Positions 47,735 through 59,815 of a stretch of DNA of 64,000 nucleotides are shown here, piece after piece. Location of the stretch: the NCBI GenBank assembly GCA_014898425.1, contig RCSZ01000013.1, forward strand, positions 1,791,501 through 1,855,500, written 5' to 3'. The notes under the pieces were generated by a model. The model searched no databases. It saw nothing but the letters and a program-made list of their open reading frames with translations, and had not been told where the DNA came from. Position numbers and translations under genes: made by a program. Position 1 is the stretch's first letter; the number at the start of each line of letters is the position of its first letter. This DNA comes from Botryotinia globosa (Eukaryota; Ascomycota; Leotiomycetes; Helotiales; Sclerotiniaceae).

Positions 47735-48250
47735 ATGGCTAAGGGTGCGCGCTCAAGTTCTATCAAGGCAAATAATTCCGCCTTAAAAACCAAAGTCTTT
47801 GGTCCGGTCGAGAATGCACGAGCAGAGAGGTTGAATGCGAAACTCATGGAATTGATTTCGCAACCAAAGCCATCAGCGAAGACAGAAGATGTGAACATGG
47901 AAGCAAAAGAGGGAAAGGATGAAGAGGGTATGGAATAAACATTCCTCTCAAAGGATTTGCTCTCTAATATTCTATTTAGCATCTGCAAAAGACACCTCGA
48001 AAGCCACTGCCGCAGCTCAAGAGAAGCCATCCGAAGGTGTTTTAAGACTTCCCAATCTAGCGCCTACTCGAATCTTTGACTGACATATGAAACTGCAGAA
48101 ATGGAGGTAGATGCCATCAGCAAGCTTGGCTCCAAGTCAAAGAACCGCATTTCGAAGAGAAGAGTTAGCAGTCGCAAATCCCAGATGACTTTCACTACCT
48201 ACAAGAACGGCAAGAAAGTAGGAGGAGGCAGAAAGCAAAAGATCTATTGA
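47735..48250 (+). CDS. LLP-homologue / DUF2423 nucleolar protein
   Basis: Small basic protein of the DUF2423 family (human LLPH, yeast YBL028C), linked to nucleolus and ribosome biogenesis. Three exons: 47735-47927, 47980-48036 and 48099-48250, with introns of 52 and 62 nt, giving 133 residues. The N-terminal family signature is clear: MAKGARSSSIKANNSALKTK followed by VFGPVENARAERLNAKLMEL. The middle is Ala/Lys/Glu-rich and acidic (EVDAISKLG). The C-terminus is highly basic (KSKNRISKRRVSSRKS, then KNGKKVGGGRKQK). Unspliced exon 1 stops after 67 codons, so splicing is needed to reach the basic tail. Confidence 0.85.
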
Positions 48251-48720
48251 GGTGCATTGAGATGTTGAAAGTCGAAAATCAATTATAATTTATAGGCGCA
48301 TCGGACCATTGGTTTTGGGGGGCATGGAGTTCATGGTGAGGGTTTTGTTACACCTTCTGGCAGATAAAAATTGAGGAGTAGTTCAAAAGACTTCGAGATG
48401 TTAGATTATACCAAGAATTCGAAAGTTTCAACCTTTCCGCCGTCTCCAGTATACAACAGACCCTTCCCCTCACACATGCATTTTACAAAAAATATCTGAT
48501 TTATTATCCATGTCGACTGATAAGGATTTCTTATCCAAGACGCCAAAACGCGTTCGCCAACCTGACACCTAGCTTCTCTCAATACGAACTTCTTAAATTG
48601 TTCTCTTACATAAATACAAATGGCAGAGAATCGTTTGAACTACATAGTTGTCTTATTCCTAAGCTAACATATCATTGATTCCACACAAGCAGTCAATGGG
48701 TCAGGACTAAAAGGCACAAG
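48251..48720. other. intergenic LLP-LAS21
   Basis: 470 bases between two plus-strand genes. No repeat or RNA gene recognised. Confidence 0.45.
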
Positions 48721-51700
48721 ATGGCCTCAAGAATACGAAACTCTTTGCTCATAGTAGCAAATGTTCTCATTCCAATTGCTATATTGATATTTGCTTGTGG
48801 TTTCTTTCCTTACAAGCCCTTTCTATCTGGATTGGCACAGTATGAGTCTCTGGAATATGGTGCTCCCCCTGAAGCTCCATTCGATAAGGTCATCTTCATG
48901 GTTGTTGATGCGCTGAGAAGGTAGAAGCTTTGAAGCAGAGTTTGGCATGAAAGCTAACCTTAACAGCGACTTTGTATTTTCAAACAATTCAGGGTTCCAA
49001 TTTACTCAAAGGTTGATCGCATATTTGCAACCTTGTTTAAGCCGTACTAACTCTTTCCACAGTCTCATTTCAAATGGCGCAGCTCTTCCATTTACAGCTC
49101 ATGCGACATCTCCTACCATTACTATGCCGAGAATAAAAGCCATAACAACGGGTTCCATACCCTCATTTCTCGACGTGATTCTGAATTTTGCTGAATCCGA
49201 TACATCCTCTTCTCTGGCGACTCAAGATACATGGCTAGCGCAAATGAAAGCAAAAGGAGGAGGAAAGATGATCATGTATGGAGATGATACTTGGTTGAAG
49301 CTGTTCCCAGAAACTTTTGACAGAGCAGATGGAACTTCAAGCTTCTTTGTTTCGGTCAGTCATCCAGTGGCTGAGACTGTACATAGAATGAATGTAGCTG
49401 AATACAAATTTCTGTTAGGATTTCACTGAAGTGGACAATAATGTGACCAGACATGTTCCGGAGGAGTTGATGAAGGATGATTGGAATACTATGGTTCTCC
49501 ACTACCTTGGACTAGATCATATCGGTCATAAAGCAGGTCCACGGAGGTGAGATTTTCTATTGTGAGATTTTTACACGGGAGACTAATCCCTTGACAGCCC
49601 GAATATGATTCCCAAACAGCAAGAGATGGATGGTATTGTCCGGTTGATCTATGAGAATATGGACGCTCAAGATTACCTGAGCTCGACCCTTTTGGTGTTG
49701 TGTGGTGATCACGGAATGAATGATGCTGGTAATCATGGTGGATCTGCTCCAGGAGAAACCTCCCCAGCTCTTGTCTTCATGTCGCCAAAATTTAAGGACC
49801 TCAGCCATGAGCGTCAGCGGCTCGAGGTACCTGCTCCATTTGAAGAGGAATTTCAGTATTATAAGACTGTTGAACAATCTGATATTGCTCCTACACTTGG
49901 GGCTCTACTTGGATTTCCTGTACCAAAAAATAATTTAGGAGCATTCATTGATGACTTCTTACTATTCTGGCCTGAAAGTATGTTTGTCTATTCACAGTCA
50001 AGCTCGTTCGCTAATTTCGACAGGGAACGACCGTGTTCAAATTTTATTGAGAAATGCTAGACAGATTCTCAGCGTTGTCACTGCAACGTTTCCATCATTT
50101 GAAAACGAAGGGCCTTCCGAGAACTGCCACCAACTATCAAGTAGTGTTGATGACTTGGCATGCCAATGGAGAAGCATTACCCAAGGCCTAGTTGGTCTTC
50201 AAGCTAACGAGCAAGATCACGCTATTTGGGTCGCAGCCGTCACAAAAGTAGGTCTAACTTCATGACCATGTTCGATATCTAACAAAATCTTAGTGGTTGA
50301 AAGAAGCTCAAGAGCTGATGAGTGGCACTGCTAGTAATTACGATGTCAGAAAGTTGATTACTGGTCAAGTTATTGCTACTCTGGCTTCAGTTATGGCGGG
50401 GGTGGTGGCAGGGCCATTGATTTTGAACAATATTAAAGCCAGCATTCCATTTATAGCTACCTGCTTGTCCTACGGTATTATGATGTTTGCTAGTAGTTTT
50501 GTGGAAGAGGAACAGCATTTCTGGTATTGGACGACTACAGGGTGGTTGTTTCTCTTATCGATCAAGAAGTATGGTTGTTTTGACCTTGCCCTTGAATTCA
50601 AAATTAACAAACTCCTAGTATACGTCGCCAATCTCATGGACTTTGGCTATTGAGAATCAGCTCTGTAATGATTCTCGTCGCCGCCAGAATTTCTAGACGC
50701 TGGAATCAAACAGGCCAGAAATTCGCTGGCGATCCTGATATCGCTCGAACATTTTTTTCTCAACATCGATTGGCTCTATGGACACTTGTAGGCGCTACAT
50801 ATCTTTGGAACCTTCAATCACTCGCCAGTAAAGGATTTTCTCGTTTCCCACAAATCCTTGCTGGTGTTATTTCAACACTTTTGGCGACCGCAGCAATTAC
50901 ATTCAAACTTGCATTTACAAATGAAGATTCACCTGAACTTCTTGCAGGTATAGCGAAGACTATGGCAGACAATGATACTGGTATTCCGCTTGTTCTCCGG
51001 GCAAGATTGGTCTTTATTGGGATTGCATCTTGTCTGGTATACACCTTATTATCTAGTTTTAGCCCATCAGTTAAACGCCAGAATGGTAAGTTCCTTTTCT
51101 TTGCTGCTACTGCAAGTGCTCTCGTAACTAACCAAACTCAAGTTCCCATGCGCACGATTCATGACCTCATAGTTCTGCTTCTAATAACCCAAACTCGCGC
51201 AACCAATATCCCCCTGATTCTAGTCTTTGAACTTCAATACTCACTTCTCTCAACCCTTAATCTCTCCCTCATAGAGATCACAACTACCACCCTCCTCTTA
51301 CAACAAACTTCCTTCTTTGCTCTCGGAAACTCAAACGCGATTTCATCAATCGACCTCTCATCTGCCTATAACGGCGTTGATTCCTACAACGTCTTCGCAG
51401 TCGGCGTCTTGATTTTCGTCTCTAATTGGGCTGGCCCTCTTTACTTCACATCAGCTGGTAATCTCCTACTATTGAAGTTATGGAAAAAGGACGGATTGAA
51501 GCGAAAGAGCGTTTGGAGTAATCATATAACCTTATTAACGGTATTCATAGCGAGTAGCTTGACGGCAACGATGATAGCCTGTACGGTATTGAGAACGCAT
51601 CTTTTTATTTGGACAGTTTTTAGTCCCAAATTTTTGTATACCATGGCTTGGAGTGCGGGGATGCATTTGGGAGGAAATGTGTTAGTTGGTGGAGGATTGT

Positions 51701-51726
51701 GGTCTTTAGGGAGGATGCTGAGTTAA
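48721..51726 (+). CDS. LAS21: GPI ethanolamine phosphate transferase 2
   Basis: ER membrane enzyme (Las21/Gpi7, mammalian PIGG) that adds ethanolamine phosphate to the second mannose of the GPI anchor. Nine exons: 48721-48920, 48967-49011, 49063-49354, 49419-49546, 49598-49977, 50024-50247, 50294-50568, 50619-51085 and 51143-51726. All phases match, giving 864 residues, the usual size. Seen: an N-terminal membrane anchor (IVANVLIPIAILIFACGFFP); an alkaline-phosphatase-like catalytic domain with metal-site VVDALRSDFV, the nucleophile region SPTITMPRIKAITTGS, LGLDHIGHKAGP and GDHGMNDAGNHGG; then a multi-span membrane region from about residue 430 to the end. RRWNQTGQKFAG and the MRTIHDLIVLLL segment also fit the family. 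The last intron (51086-51142) is 57 nt with no in-frame stop, so its retention would only insert 19 residues. Confidence 0.92.
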
Positions 51727-52037
51727 GGGAAGGTAGTAGAATTGTAGGAATAGTGTTATAGAAGGGGAATATTAAGAATTTTTATTCTTTAGGGATCGGC
51801 GGGGAAGAACGTTGAAGACTATTGTCAAAATAGAAGCAAGCCAACTTTTCGTCAAAATCTAATGAATTGGTAATAGAGCTTGAAAGTATTTGGAACTTCT
51901 CTGATACTTGATATCAGTTATTGATATTATTATGACATGGATCTCATAAGAATCTCAAAATTCTCAACGTGAATCAAAATTGACTCGCTTGTATTATTGC
52001 TCGATAGGGGCATCAAATTTACCAATTATTCCTGGAA
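51727..52037. terminator. convergent 3' region LAS21/RMP1
   Basis: 310 bases between two convergent stop codons, so it holds both polyadenylation regions. Several AT-rich stretches, no defined signal called. Confidence 0.4.
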
Positions 52038-52854
52038 TCAGATCAAACCAGCAAACAAATCTTCAATAGCGTCCCCACCCTTCTTTTTCCTCTTCTTCTT
52101 CGGAGGCTTCGCCAGCGTCGAATCTGAGGAAGCTAGTTTGGAAGAGCTCGGCTCCACTACTTCACCGTCCTGTTTCCTCTTCTTTGGTTTTGCCTTCTGA
52201 ATATCAGTGTCGTCTTCCTCTTTTCGTTCCACTTTCTGGCTGTCTTCCATTTCTGAAACTGGAAAATCTCTCACGATCTTCTCCCCCATATCCTCTTCTA
52301 TCTCTGCCTCATTCAACTGTGGCGTCTCTTTTACAACTCTTCCTTGTTCGGCAATTTCCTCTGCAGTTAAAACTCTCAGTGCACCGAGAACTTTATATAA
52401 TCGCGCCAAACATCCCATTAACATCAATCCTAAAGTAGCATATTGATTATTGGCTACTAATTGACTGAATGCCCTGTTCCTCACCCTCATTAGAAATTTC
52501 TCCGTAAAAATCTCTTACTTCCCCTACTTCTCCAATCTAGCCACGAACGAAAATAACTTACAGATAACATCCTGGTACCACATCCTCTTGAATGAATTTA
52601 ACCAAACTCTGTAATTCCCTCTCTTCCCTCTCTTTTCGTTCCCGAGCCTTCCCTTTCACTTTCCCACGTGATGATTCCATCACATGTTCTGGGATAATGG
52701 ATAGGAGACGGGATACTTGGCGGCGGAGGATTCCAAAGGATATGTACCATTTTGAGAGACGGTGTTGGTTTTTATTGCGGTGGTGTGTGAGGTGAAGGAG
52801 GTGGGCGAGTGAGAGAAGCGATGCATGGTGTGGATTTGGGGTTAATGTGTTCAT
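52038..52854 (-). CDS. RMP1: RNase MRP protein subunit Rmp1
   Basis: Subunit specific to ribonuclease MRP, the nucleolar ribonucleoprotein that cuts pre-rRNA. Two exons: 52854-52562 and 52485-52038, with a 76-nt intron (GTAAGT donor). The acceptor is inferred from phase and is the only one after the in-frame stops that keeps the frame. The product is 246 residues. The family signature is near the N-terminus: LLHLTHHRNKNQHRLSKWY followed by FGILRRQVSRL. The second conserved block follows the junction (NRAFSQLVANNQYATLGLML). The C-terminal third is acidic then strongly basic (KPKKRKQDGE, PPKKKRKKKGG), giving nuclear localisation signals. Confidence 0.85.
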
Positions 52855-53264
52855 TTTCGCGGGAAATCTAAAAGGGGTGATGGTTCAATGGCTTGTTTTC
52901 TTGGCTTTGAGAAGTTTCTTATTTAAGGAGAATCAACTTGTGTGGAAGCATCATCGTTGCGCGTAGTATAAATTTTGGAAATTCATGATGACGGAGGAAA
53001 AAGATACAGAAGGTATTAACCTTGGAAGGCTTTGTTTAATACTGTCAGCCCTGCAGGAAGGCTGACGCACGGACTTTACGTCGAGAACAACTACGCAGAC
53101 CAGAGCTTTCATTGACAGCCTTGACGCATGCGATATGCGAAGTCTAGAACCTCGAATAATGATACGAACAAACCGATCGGTTCTATGAATTCCCAATATA
53201 CATTAATGCGCAATCCACGAATAACCAGATATAATACGAACTACAAACATTGTCTAACGCCAGA
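52855..53264. promoter_or_regulatory. divergent RMP1/COG1 intergenic region
   Basis: A 410-bp bidirectional promoter region. No feature recognised. Confidence 0.45.
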
Positions 53265-55649
53265 ATGGCAGCTACAATTCCCCTCTCCACTACAACATGC
53301 TTGACCTCCTCAGAAGCATTCAAATATCCGCTTCCCCAGATTCGCCAATTTCATCGCGATCTCACTACTGAGCTTGACGAGAAAAATGCACGTCTGCGAA
53401 CACTGGTCGGGGGTAGCTATAGACAACTACTTGGAACCGCCGAGCAAATCTTACAGATGCGACAGGATATTAGCGGAGTAGAGGAAAAGTTAGGCAAAGT
53501 AGGAGAAGGATGTGGGAGAAATGTGTTGGTTGGAATGGTTGGTGGATTGGGAAAACTACAGGGTGAAACGAAGAATGGGAAGAAGGGCGAGGAAATGCGG
53601 GTTGTGGCTAAGATGAAGGTACTGGAAATGTGTGGGATTGTAGTTGGGAAGCTCTTGAGGAGACAAGGAAGAATAGATGGGGATGGTGGGAGAGGGAAGG
53701 GTTTAGTTGTTGCTGCGAAGATTTTAGTTCTGAGTCGGTTGTTGGCGAAGAGTTTGGAAAATACGGAAGATAAGCAATTCGTCGAAGAAGCGAAGAAGAA
53801 GAGGTCGGTTTTGACGAAGCGATTGTTACGTGCAGTTGAAAAGACATTGGTTTCCCTCAAAGATTCTAAAGATAGAGATGATCTGGTACAGGCACTCTGC
53901 GCATACAGTCTAGCTACCAGCTCTGGGGCGAAAGACGTTTTGCGACATTTTTTAAATGTTCGTGGTGAGGCAATGGCATTAGCGTTCGACGACGAAGAGG
54001 AGTCGAACAAACAGACCTCAGGTGTACTACGAGCTCTGGAAACATATACGAGAACTTTACTAGATGTACAAGCTTTAGTACCAAGGAGGCTGAGTGAAGC
54101 CTTAGCTGCACTGAAGACGAAACCTTTACTGAAAGATGACAGTATTCGAGAGTTGGAGGGATTGAGGTTAGATGTGTGTGAACGGTGGTTCGGTGATGAA
54201 ATTCTCTACTTCACACCTTATGTTCGGCATGATGATTTGGAAGGGTCGTTGGCAGTTGAAACACTGAAAGGTTGGGCGAAGAAAGCGTCAGAAGTGTTAC
54301 TGGAAGGCTTTTCGAAGACTCTTCAAGGGGGCTTGGACTTCAAAGTGGTTGTCGAACTACGAACGAAGATACTGGAGGTGTGGATTAGGGATGGAGGCAA
54401 AGCAAAAGGATTCGATCCCTCTATACTTCTAGATGGCTTGCGAGACGTTATAAACAAACGACTCGTAGAGTTATTGGAAACTAGAGTTGATAAACTTCAT
54501 CTAGTGGGGACGGAGATAGAGTCCACATTGGCAACATGGCAAGAAGGAATCACTGATCTACATCCAAGTCTTTGGGACGAAGATACGATGGCAACCGAGC
54601 TCGGCAATGGCGGTAACATCTTCAAACGAGACATACTTGCTCGCACGTTTGGACGCAACGATGCTGTTTCAAGAGTTGTTAACAGTTTTCATACTTGGAG
54701 ACATCTTATTGAGGAAATTGGTACTTATATTGGTCAACTGAAGAAACAAAGATGGGATGATGATTTGGAAGACATGGAAGATGATGAAAGTCTCGAATCA
54801 CGGCAAAACCTTCTTAGCAAGGAAGATCCACAAATGCTACAAGATCATCTCAATTCGAGCTTAGAAAAATCGTTCCAGGAATTACACACCAAGATCACAT
54901 CACTCGTGGATCAGCATAAAGATAACAAATCCATCGGGAAAATATCAGTATACATCCTCCGTATTCTGCGAGATATCAGAGCAGAGTTACCTAGTATTCC
55001 CGCACTACAAAAGTTTGGAATCTCTCTTGTCTCATTGCTGCACGAAAATCTCGCAGGTATGGTCTCGGAAGAACCCGTCTTGAGTTTTGCAAAATCTTTC
55101 AAGAAAAAGAAAGTCGCAGGTAGAGCATTATGGGAAGGTACCCCGGAACTTCCTGTTCAGCCCTCCCCAGCTACATTCAAATTTCTGAGAGGTTTATCGA
55201 CTGCTATGGCTGATGCTGGGGCCGATCTATGGAGTCCTGTTGCTGTTGAAGTGTTGAAAGCGCATCTGGACTCCCAGGTTGGAGACCAGTGGATTATGGC
55301 TCTGAAAGAAAAAGAAGGAAAGGCTAGTAATGAAATCACTGATTCTCCTACCGGAGCTCCCGAAACAGACGCCGAGGGAAAAGAAGGGGATGCTCTTGCT
55401 ACTCCTGCTCATGTTGTAGAAGTAGATGAAGAAAAACAGAAGGATTTACTAAAGCAATCACTATTTGATATCTTTGTCTTGCAGCAAGCTTTAGCATCAC
55501 AACCCGATGACAAGGAGCACAAGCTTAAGAACTTGGCAAATGAGATGGAGGCAAAGCTAGACCTCGAGGGCAGAGAAAAGAAACGTGTGGTTAATGGCGC
55601 GGCGGAGTATTGGAAGAGATGCAATCTCTTATATGGACTTTTAGCGTAG
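53265..55649 (+). CDS. COG1: conserved oligomeric Golgi complex subunit 1
   Basis: Lobe-A component of the COG tethering complex, which acts at the Golgi in retrograde vesicle traffic and glycosylation upkeep. A single uninterrupted exon of 794 codons. The first ATG is at 53265 (MAATIPLSTTTCLTSSEAF); the frame extends a little upstream without ATG. The N-terminal Vps51/Cog1-type helical region is evident: SEAFKYPLPQIRQFHRDLTT, then a coiled coil with SYRQLLGTAEQILQMRQDI. The remainder is alpha-helical with charged linkers, an acidic insert (DDLEDMEDDESLE, about residue 508) and a Lys/Glu-rich low-complexity segment near residue 700. It ends in a basic helix (GAAEYWKRCNLLYGLLA). The absence of introns is unlike its neighbours. 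Confidence 0.87.
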   Translation: MAATIPLSTTTCLTSSEAFKYPLPQIRQFHRDLTTELDEKNARLRTLVGGSYRQLLGTAEQILQMRQDISGVEEKLGKVGEGCGRNVLVGMVGGLGKLQGETKNGKKGEEMRVVAKMKVLEMCGIVVGKLLRRQGRIDGDGGRGKGLVVAAKILVLSRLLAKSLENTEDKQFVEEAKKKRSVLTKRLLRAVEKTLVSLKDSKDRDDLVQALCAYSLATSSGAKDVLRHFLNVRGEAMALAFDDEEESNKQTSGVLRALETYTRTLLDVQALVPRRLSEALAALKTKPLLKDDSIRELEGLRLDVCERWFGDEILYFTPYVRHDDLEGSLAVETLKGWAKKASEVLLEGFSKTLQGGLDFKVVVELRTKILEVWIRDGGKAKGFDPSILLDGLRDVINKRLVELLETRVDKLHLVGTEIESTLATWQEGITDLHPSLWDEDTMATELGNGGNIFKRDILARTFGRNDAVSRVVNSFHTWRHLIEEIGTYIGQLKKQRWDDDLEDMEDDESLESRQNLLSKEDPQMLQDHLNSSLEKSFQELHTKITSLVDQHKDNKSIGKISVYILRILRDIRAELPSIPALQKFGISLVSLLHENLAGMVSEEPVLSFAKSFKKKKVAGRALWEGTPELPVQPSPATFKFLRGLSTAMADAGADLWSPVAVEVLKAHLDSQVGDQWIMALKEKEGKASNEITDSPTGAPETDAEGKEGDALATPAHVVEVDEEKQKDLLKQSLFDIFVLQQALASQPDDKEHKLKNLANEMEAKLDLEGREKKRVVNGAAEYWKRCNLLYGLLA

Positions 55650-58600
55650 ATCATATTGAGATAGATGAGGAGAGACCTGTAATGAATGTTATGAATGGAT
55701 ACTCTTGGGTATTTTTCCTTGTGAGATCAAAAACTGAGCCGTTGGGTTCGTGAGAGCCGATTCTGTATATGGGCACAATTTGACGATTTGGAGAACGTAG
55801 CTATATAGGCGCGTTTCATCTTTTCTACTGCCATTTATTTTTTTTACGGTCTTTATTCGCTTGATCGATGTGTTTGGTGCTGTGCTTGTTTTCGCTGCTA
55901 GCGCAGCTACATCGACAATAGGATTGTGGATCGATGGTGTTCATGGCTCTCAGTGCTGACCTTCCCATATCCATTGTATGATTTACGATTATTGAAAGCT
56001 TCAACTGGCATTGTTAAAGTGATATCGACTACGGCCTGAGAGTAAGAACTGCTTTGGTTTGTTGATGGATTTATAGCTAGACGGAATGTAGGTAGGTTGT
56101 ATTATATACTCTGTTTACTGGGTTGTGTTGTAGGAATTTGGTATAGAATAAGTAAACCTTGTCATATGTTTAGAGGTTATTGTCGTATTTTACTTACCCT
56201 GTGCGAATATTTCTCGTACTGTAGATGATTGGAAGGTTGCTGCGGTACTCGCGAGGTAGAAGATCTCTGGGTTTGGAATCGTGTTGTTTCTTATTATTTG
56301 GAAATGTTGTTAGGGTTTAGTTTCTCTTCTTTCTTCAATTCGCAAGATTTTTGCTGCTAGTATATCGTGATACCATACTATCTTCTCAATCCTTCCTGAC
56401 TGCTCCCTCAAAAAATTAATAAAACTCCTGGAAGTCTATCTCCATGGCCATAATGTATCACCAACAAAGCAAGAGCTATTGCCAATGCCTGTATCAATTG
56501 ATCATAGTCTCTTTAGTAGGTATCTAATCTTCTAAATGGATGACACAAACTATTTACATACCCAATTTCTCCAATCTCCGTACCCGCAATGGCTTGAAAA
56601 CTGAGAAAGAGCGCTGCCGTCAAGAATTCCAGAGATCCAAATCATAAATACTAACATTCACAAAATGCACGTATGGCGAGGGAATCTCTGAAAGTACGCC
56701 CTGCAAATGAATTGGATGCTTAGATCGCAGGCATGTGATCAAAAGAAGACAATCACCAAGTGTTGAGTCTTGATAGTGAAGGATACATATTGCGTGAGGT
56801 TTGCGTATCTGCATATCCAAGATGCCCATGTGTGGTTGCAATGAGAATAACAGTCATACCAACAAGTAATGTTTATACCGATGGTTCGGCTCGTCGCTGG
56901 GTTTAGCGGGGAGAATAGTAAGCTTGTTGTTGGTAATATTCGTATTGTTCCCGTATGTAAGCCAACCTATACATTAACGGTATTTGCATTTCGAAGAAGA
57001 GACGAATGTAACTTCTTTGCTGTGCTTCATACAAACAAAACATTCTCCCAAGTACTGGCAAATCATGTTGTAGGAAACGGATGCTATGCTATGCATGTCG
57101 TTTACCTTGTTTCCCACCGGGTTTACGGCACTAGCTGTAACCCGTCAAGTCGATGAGGACAAAAGTTTGAAGATCAAGAATTGACTTTCTGCCTTGCATT
57201 AACCGATATCAGTAGCCTAATTTGTGCCGCAGAATAATCTCACTTGAAATATGGCTCATTATGACGAGCGATCAGATGGTGAAGGAAGGGCAAGTAGGGC
57301 ACTATGCGGTGGGAGAGACAAAAAACGGCAACAAGCCTAAGCCTCACTCTGACAGGCACACACACTTATCATGTTGTAAGTGGGGTGGTAGGGCATATGG
57401 AATGTACTAGGACTCGACAATGGAAAGTGGTCAAAGATGGAGGAGGCGCAGACGCAGACCGGAGGACGAGAGAAACGCGCTCGAGATGAGCAAGTCATTC
57501 TGTGACCCACATTGACATACAGCACCTCAAATGCTAGGTACTCGTATCCACATTGAGCCGCTTCAAGTTCTTCGCAACGCTACGATCGAAGGATTCCCCA
57601 CCAGTGTAAACCACGTTTCTTGGCTTATAAGCTTCTCCTAGTTCTTACCCGGAAATAGGACGTGGAAGATGCCAGATCGAGACACAGAGACAAGAGGCAC
57701 AGGAAACAGATATCTCTGACCTTGCAAAAGACATGATTGGGGTCAGGAAGGAAATAATCTCGGTGCTGAAAATACAAAAGCAGTATAGTCCCGGAAAGGG
57801 GGTCGAGTCATCTCACCGGAATACTGTCTCTACGTAACCGAAAAAAGCGGCGGGAAATCAATCCCATCTGAAAGGACTTCAACAATTTGAATTTCTTTTT
57901 AATACTATATTAAATATATAGTCTCTTGGTTGTGAATATAAAGAAAGCTCAAATTTTCGTTTTCTTTTTTCAAATACTAGTATTTGATTTGAAATAAATT
58001 TATAATCTATTAAAGAAGTTATTTGAGAGGCTCAAAAGGGTACTCAATTTCCGCCGCTTTTTTCGGTTACGTAGACTCTACGGCTGTACTGTATCTTGAT
58101 CGATGTCAAATCACATGATTCTGCTTACGAAAATAGATCAACCCTTGCAGGACCTCCTTGTTGCCGCCTCACTCCTCATTCATCAAAACACGAACCACTG
58201 CGAGCAATGGGGAGAGCAGGAGTAAACGTTCAAATCTTACCGACATTCACATCTGGGTGCTGACTGTGTAGAAAGAACATTTTTGTCGGGAATCATCTGG
58301 GTGGGGAGGGCTATGTTCCACCACCAAACGGAGACATTGTTCAAAACGGGTTGAACCTTCCGTTATCACACTGCAGACATGGGCCTTTTCTCTAACAATT
58401 CTACAAAGTATGAGATGAGACTCATACTTTGTATATTGAGGCACAGCAAGCTTAAATTCACGTAAGCTGACTCTCCACTTTCATGACTACAAGGTATCAT
58501 TGTGACTTATTCGGATACAGAACGGTTAACGGTACAGAGTAGATGGTTGACAAGATGATTTCTGGGCATTGATATCAATCAGGATCAGATTTCCTTCACA

Positions 58601-59815
58601 AATGTTTTCTAGCCGTCATATCTCGTATTTCGCTCAAGAGACCTTGGTACATGGGATGAAAATGTTCCGCGGTTGATGTGCACCAGCGGCGTTCAATCAC
58701 TCCGATTGCATAACTAAGGCATATCAAAAAGAAGCCAGAGTTCCTAATGTGGTGGCAATGAGGGTTATCACATCGTTAGCTGCATGCTGCATGCTGTAAG
58801 CCACATCGTTCTTCCTGAGATATGATGGAGGGATGCTATCGTCAATTATTGGTACTTTTTTTTGTCCATCTTGTCTATTATGGGAAAGCAGATGAAGAAA
58901 ATGAGGAAATGGACGGGAGAGCGATCTCATCTCGTAAGGATTCTCGAATATGTTTCCCCAATTGTTGTCATAGCACCTTCGAAAGAAACGACAGAATTGA
59001 GGGCTGATCGTCTTACACACTACTTCTCCTTCATCAACCAATCGAGCCAATCTCACAACCCCAATAGTCACAAAGCAGGTCGTCTTACTGATGTGATTTC
59101 TTCGATGCTTACATCCGCGGCTGATTGAAAAATGATTTTACATATAGATAATTTTATCATCAATCAAATGAAGTGACCGGCCCCCACACTTCAGCCGATT
59201 AACTAAAATAGGTTTGGTCTGTCTAGTCTATATTTCTTGGTATCGGGTCACTAAATTGACTGAAGTATGAAAAAGGTTCATAGTACATTTTCGAATCTTA
59301 CGTTTTCATTGGTCAATTTGCGAGTACTTCCTCAGTTCCTCAGTAGTAGCCTGATGAATGCTTGTCGTCATGTACGCCCGGGGGAAAAGAGGTACAATAT
59401 TCGGCTCAGACGAGACATGGGACCTGGTGGCTGGAATCATATCTCAATCCCACATTCCTTTCAGCTCGAGGTTACTCAGCCTTGAGAAACCCCTAACATA
59501 TTAACGAAGATGTTACTCCATATTGCTCATGTTCTTTTCTTAAATACTACTCATTCCACAAAGACTATTGTTCTCTCTTGTTTCAAAAAATTACTTTGAA
59601 TTCCTCTTTGCTAAGTTTACTCACATATATACATATCTTCAAAGCTAGCGTTATCCGTTGAAGATCTCAGTCGATCACCAGAGACCCCTGCTGCGCGAGT
59701 GTATCGACATTCGGATCTCCAACTTTGGTATCACTATCAAGCTGTCAATACCTCAATTGAAGTTTCGAGTGTCACAAATTTCCACTGGTGTACCGAGACT
59801 GGTACAAATCTCATC
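55650..59815. other. 4.2-kb gene-poor region upstream of the GMC-hydrolase gene
   Basis: Holds the COG1 3' UTR, the MITE at 57833-58071 and the upstream region of the last gene. On the minus strand at 56400-56880 there are short hydrophobic fragments (FLTAALFLSFQAIAGTEI; ALAIALALLVIHYGHGDRLP) that loosely recall a small membrane-protein family. No set of splice sites joins them in one frame, so I treat them as a possible relic. A 115-codon minus frame at 58724-59071 has no recognisable content. Confidence 0.42.
57833..58071. mobile_element. MITE with 26-bp inverted ends and TA target
   Basis: A 239-bp element with ends CGTAACCGAAAAAAGCGGCG... and ...CGCCGCTTTTTTCGGTTACG, inverted copies over about 26 bases with one extra G on the left. 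It is flanked by TA at 57831-57832 and 58072-58073. TA target use suggests Tc1/mariner-type mobilisation. The interior is AT-rich without a coding frame. Confidence 0.85.

Noticed and set aside
53417..54010. 197-codon antisense frame within COG1
   Set aside because: Shadow of the COG1 coding strand; no independent domain or start context.
59699..59815. Upstream extension of the GMC-hydrolase frame
   Set aside because: Open but with no ATG before 59816 and no conserved character.
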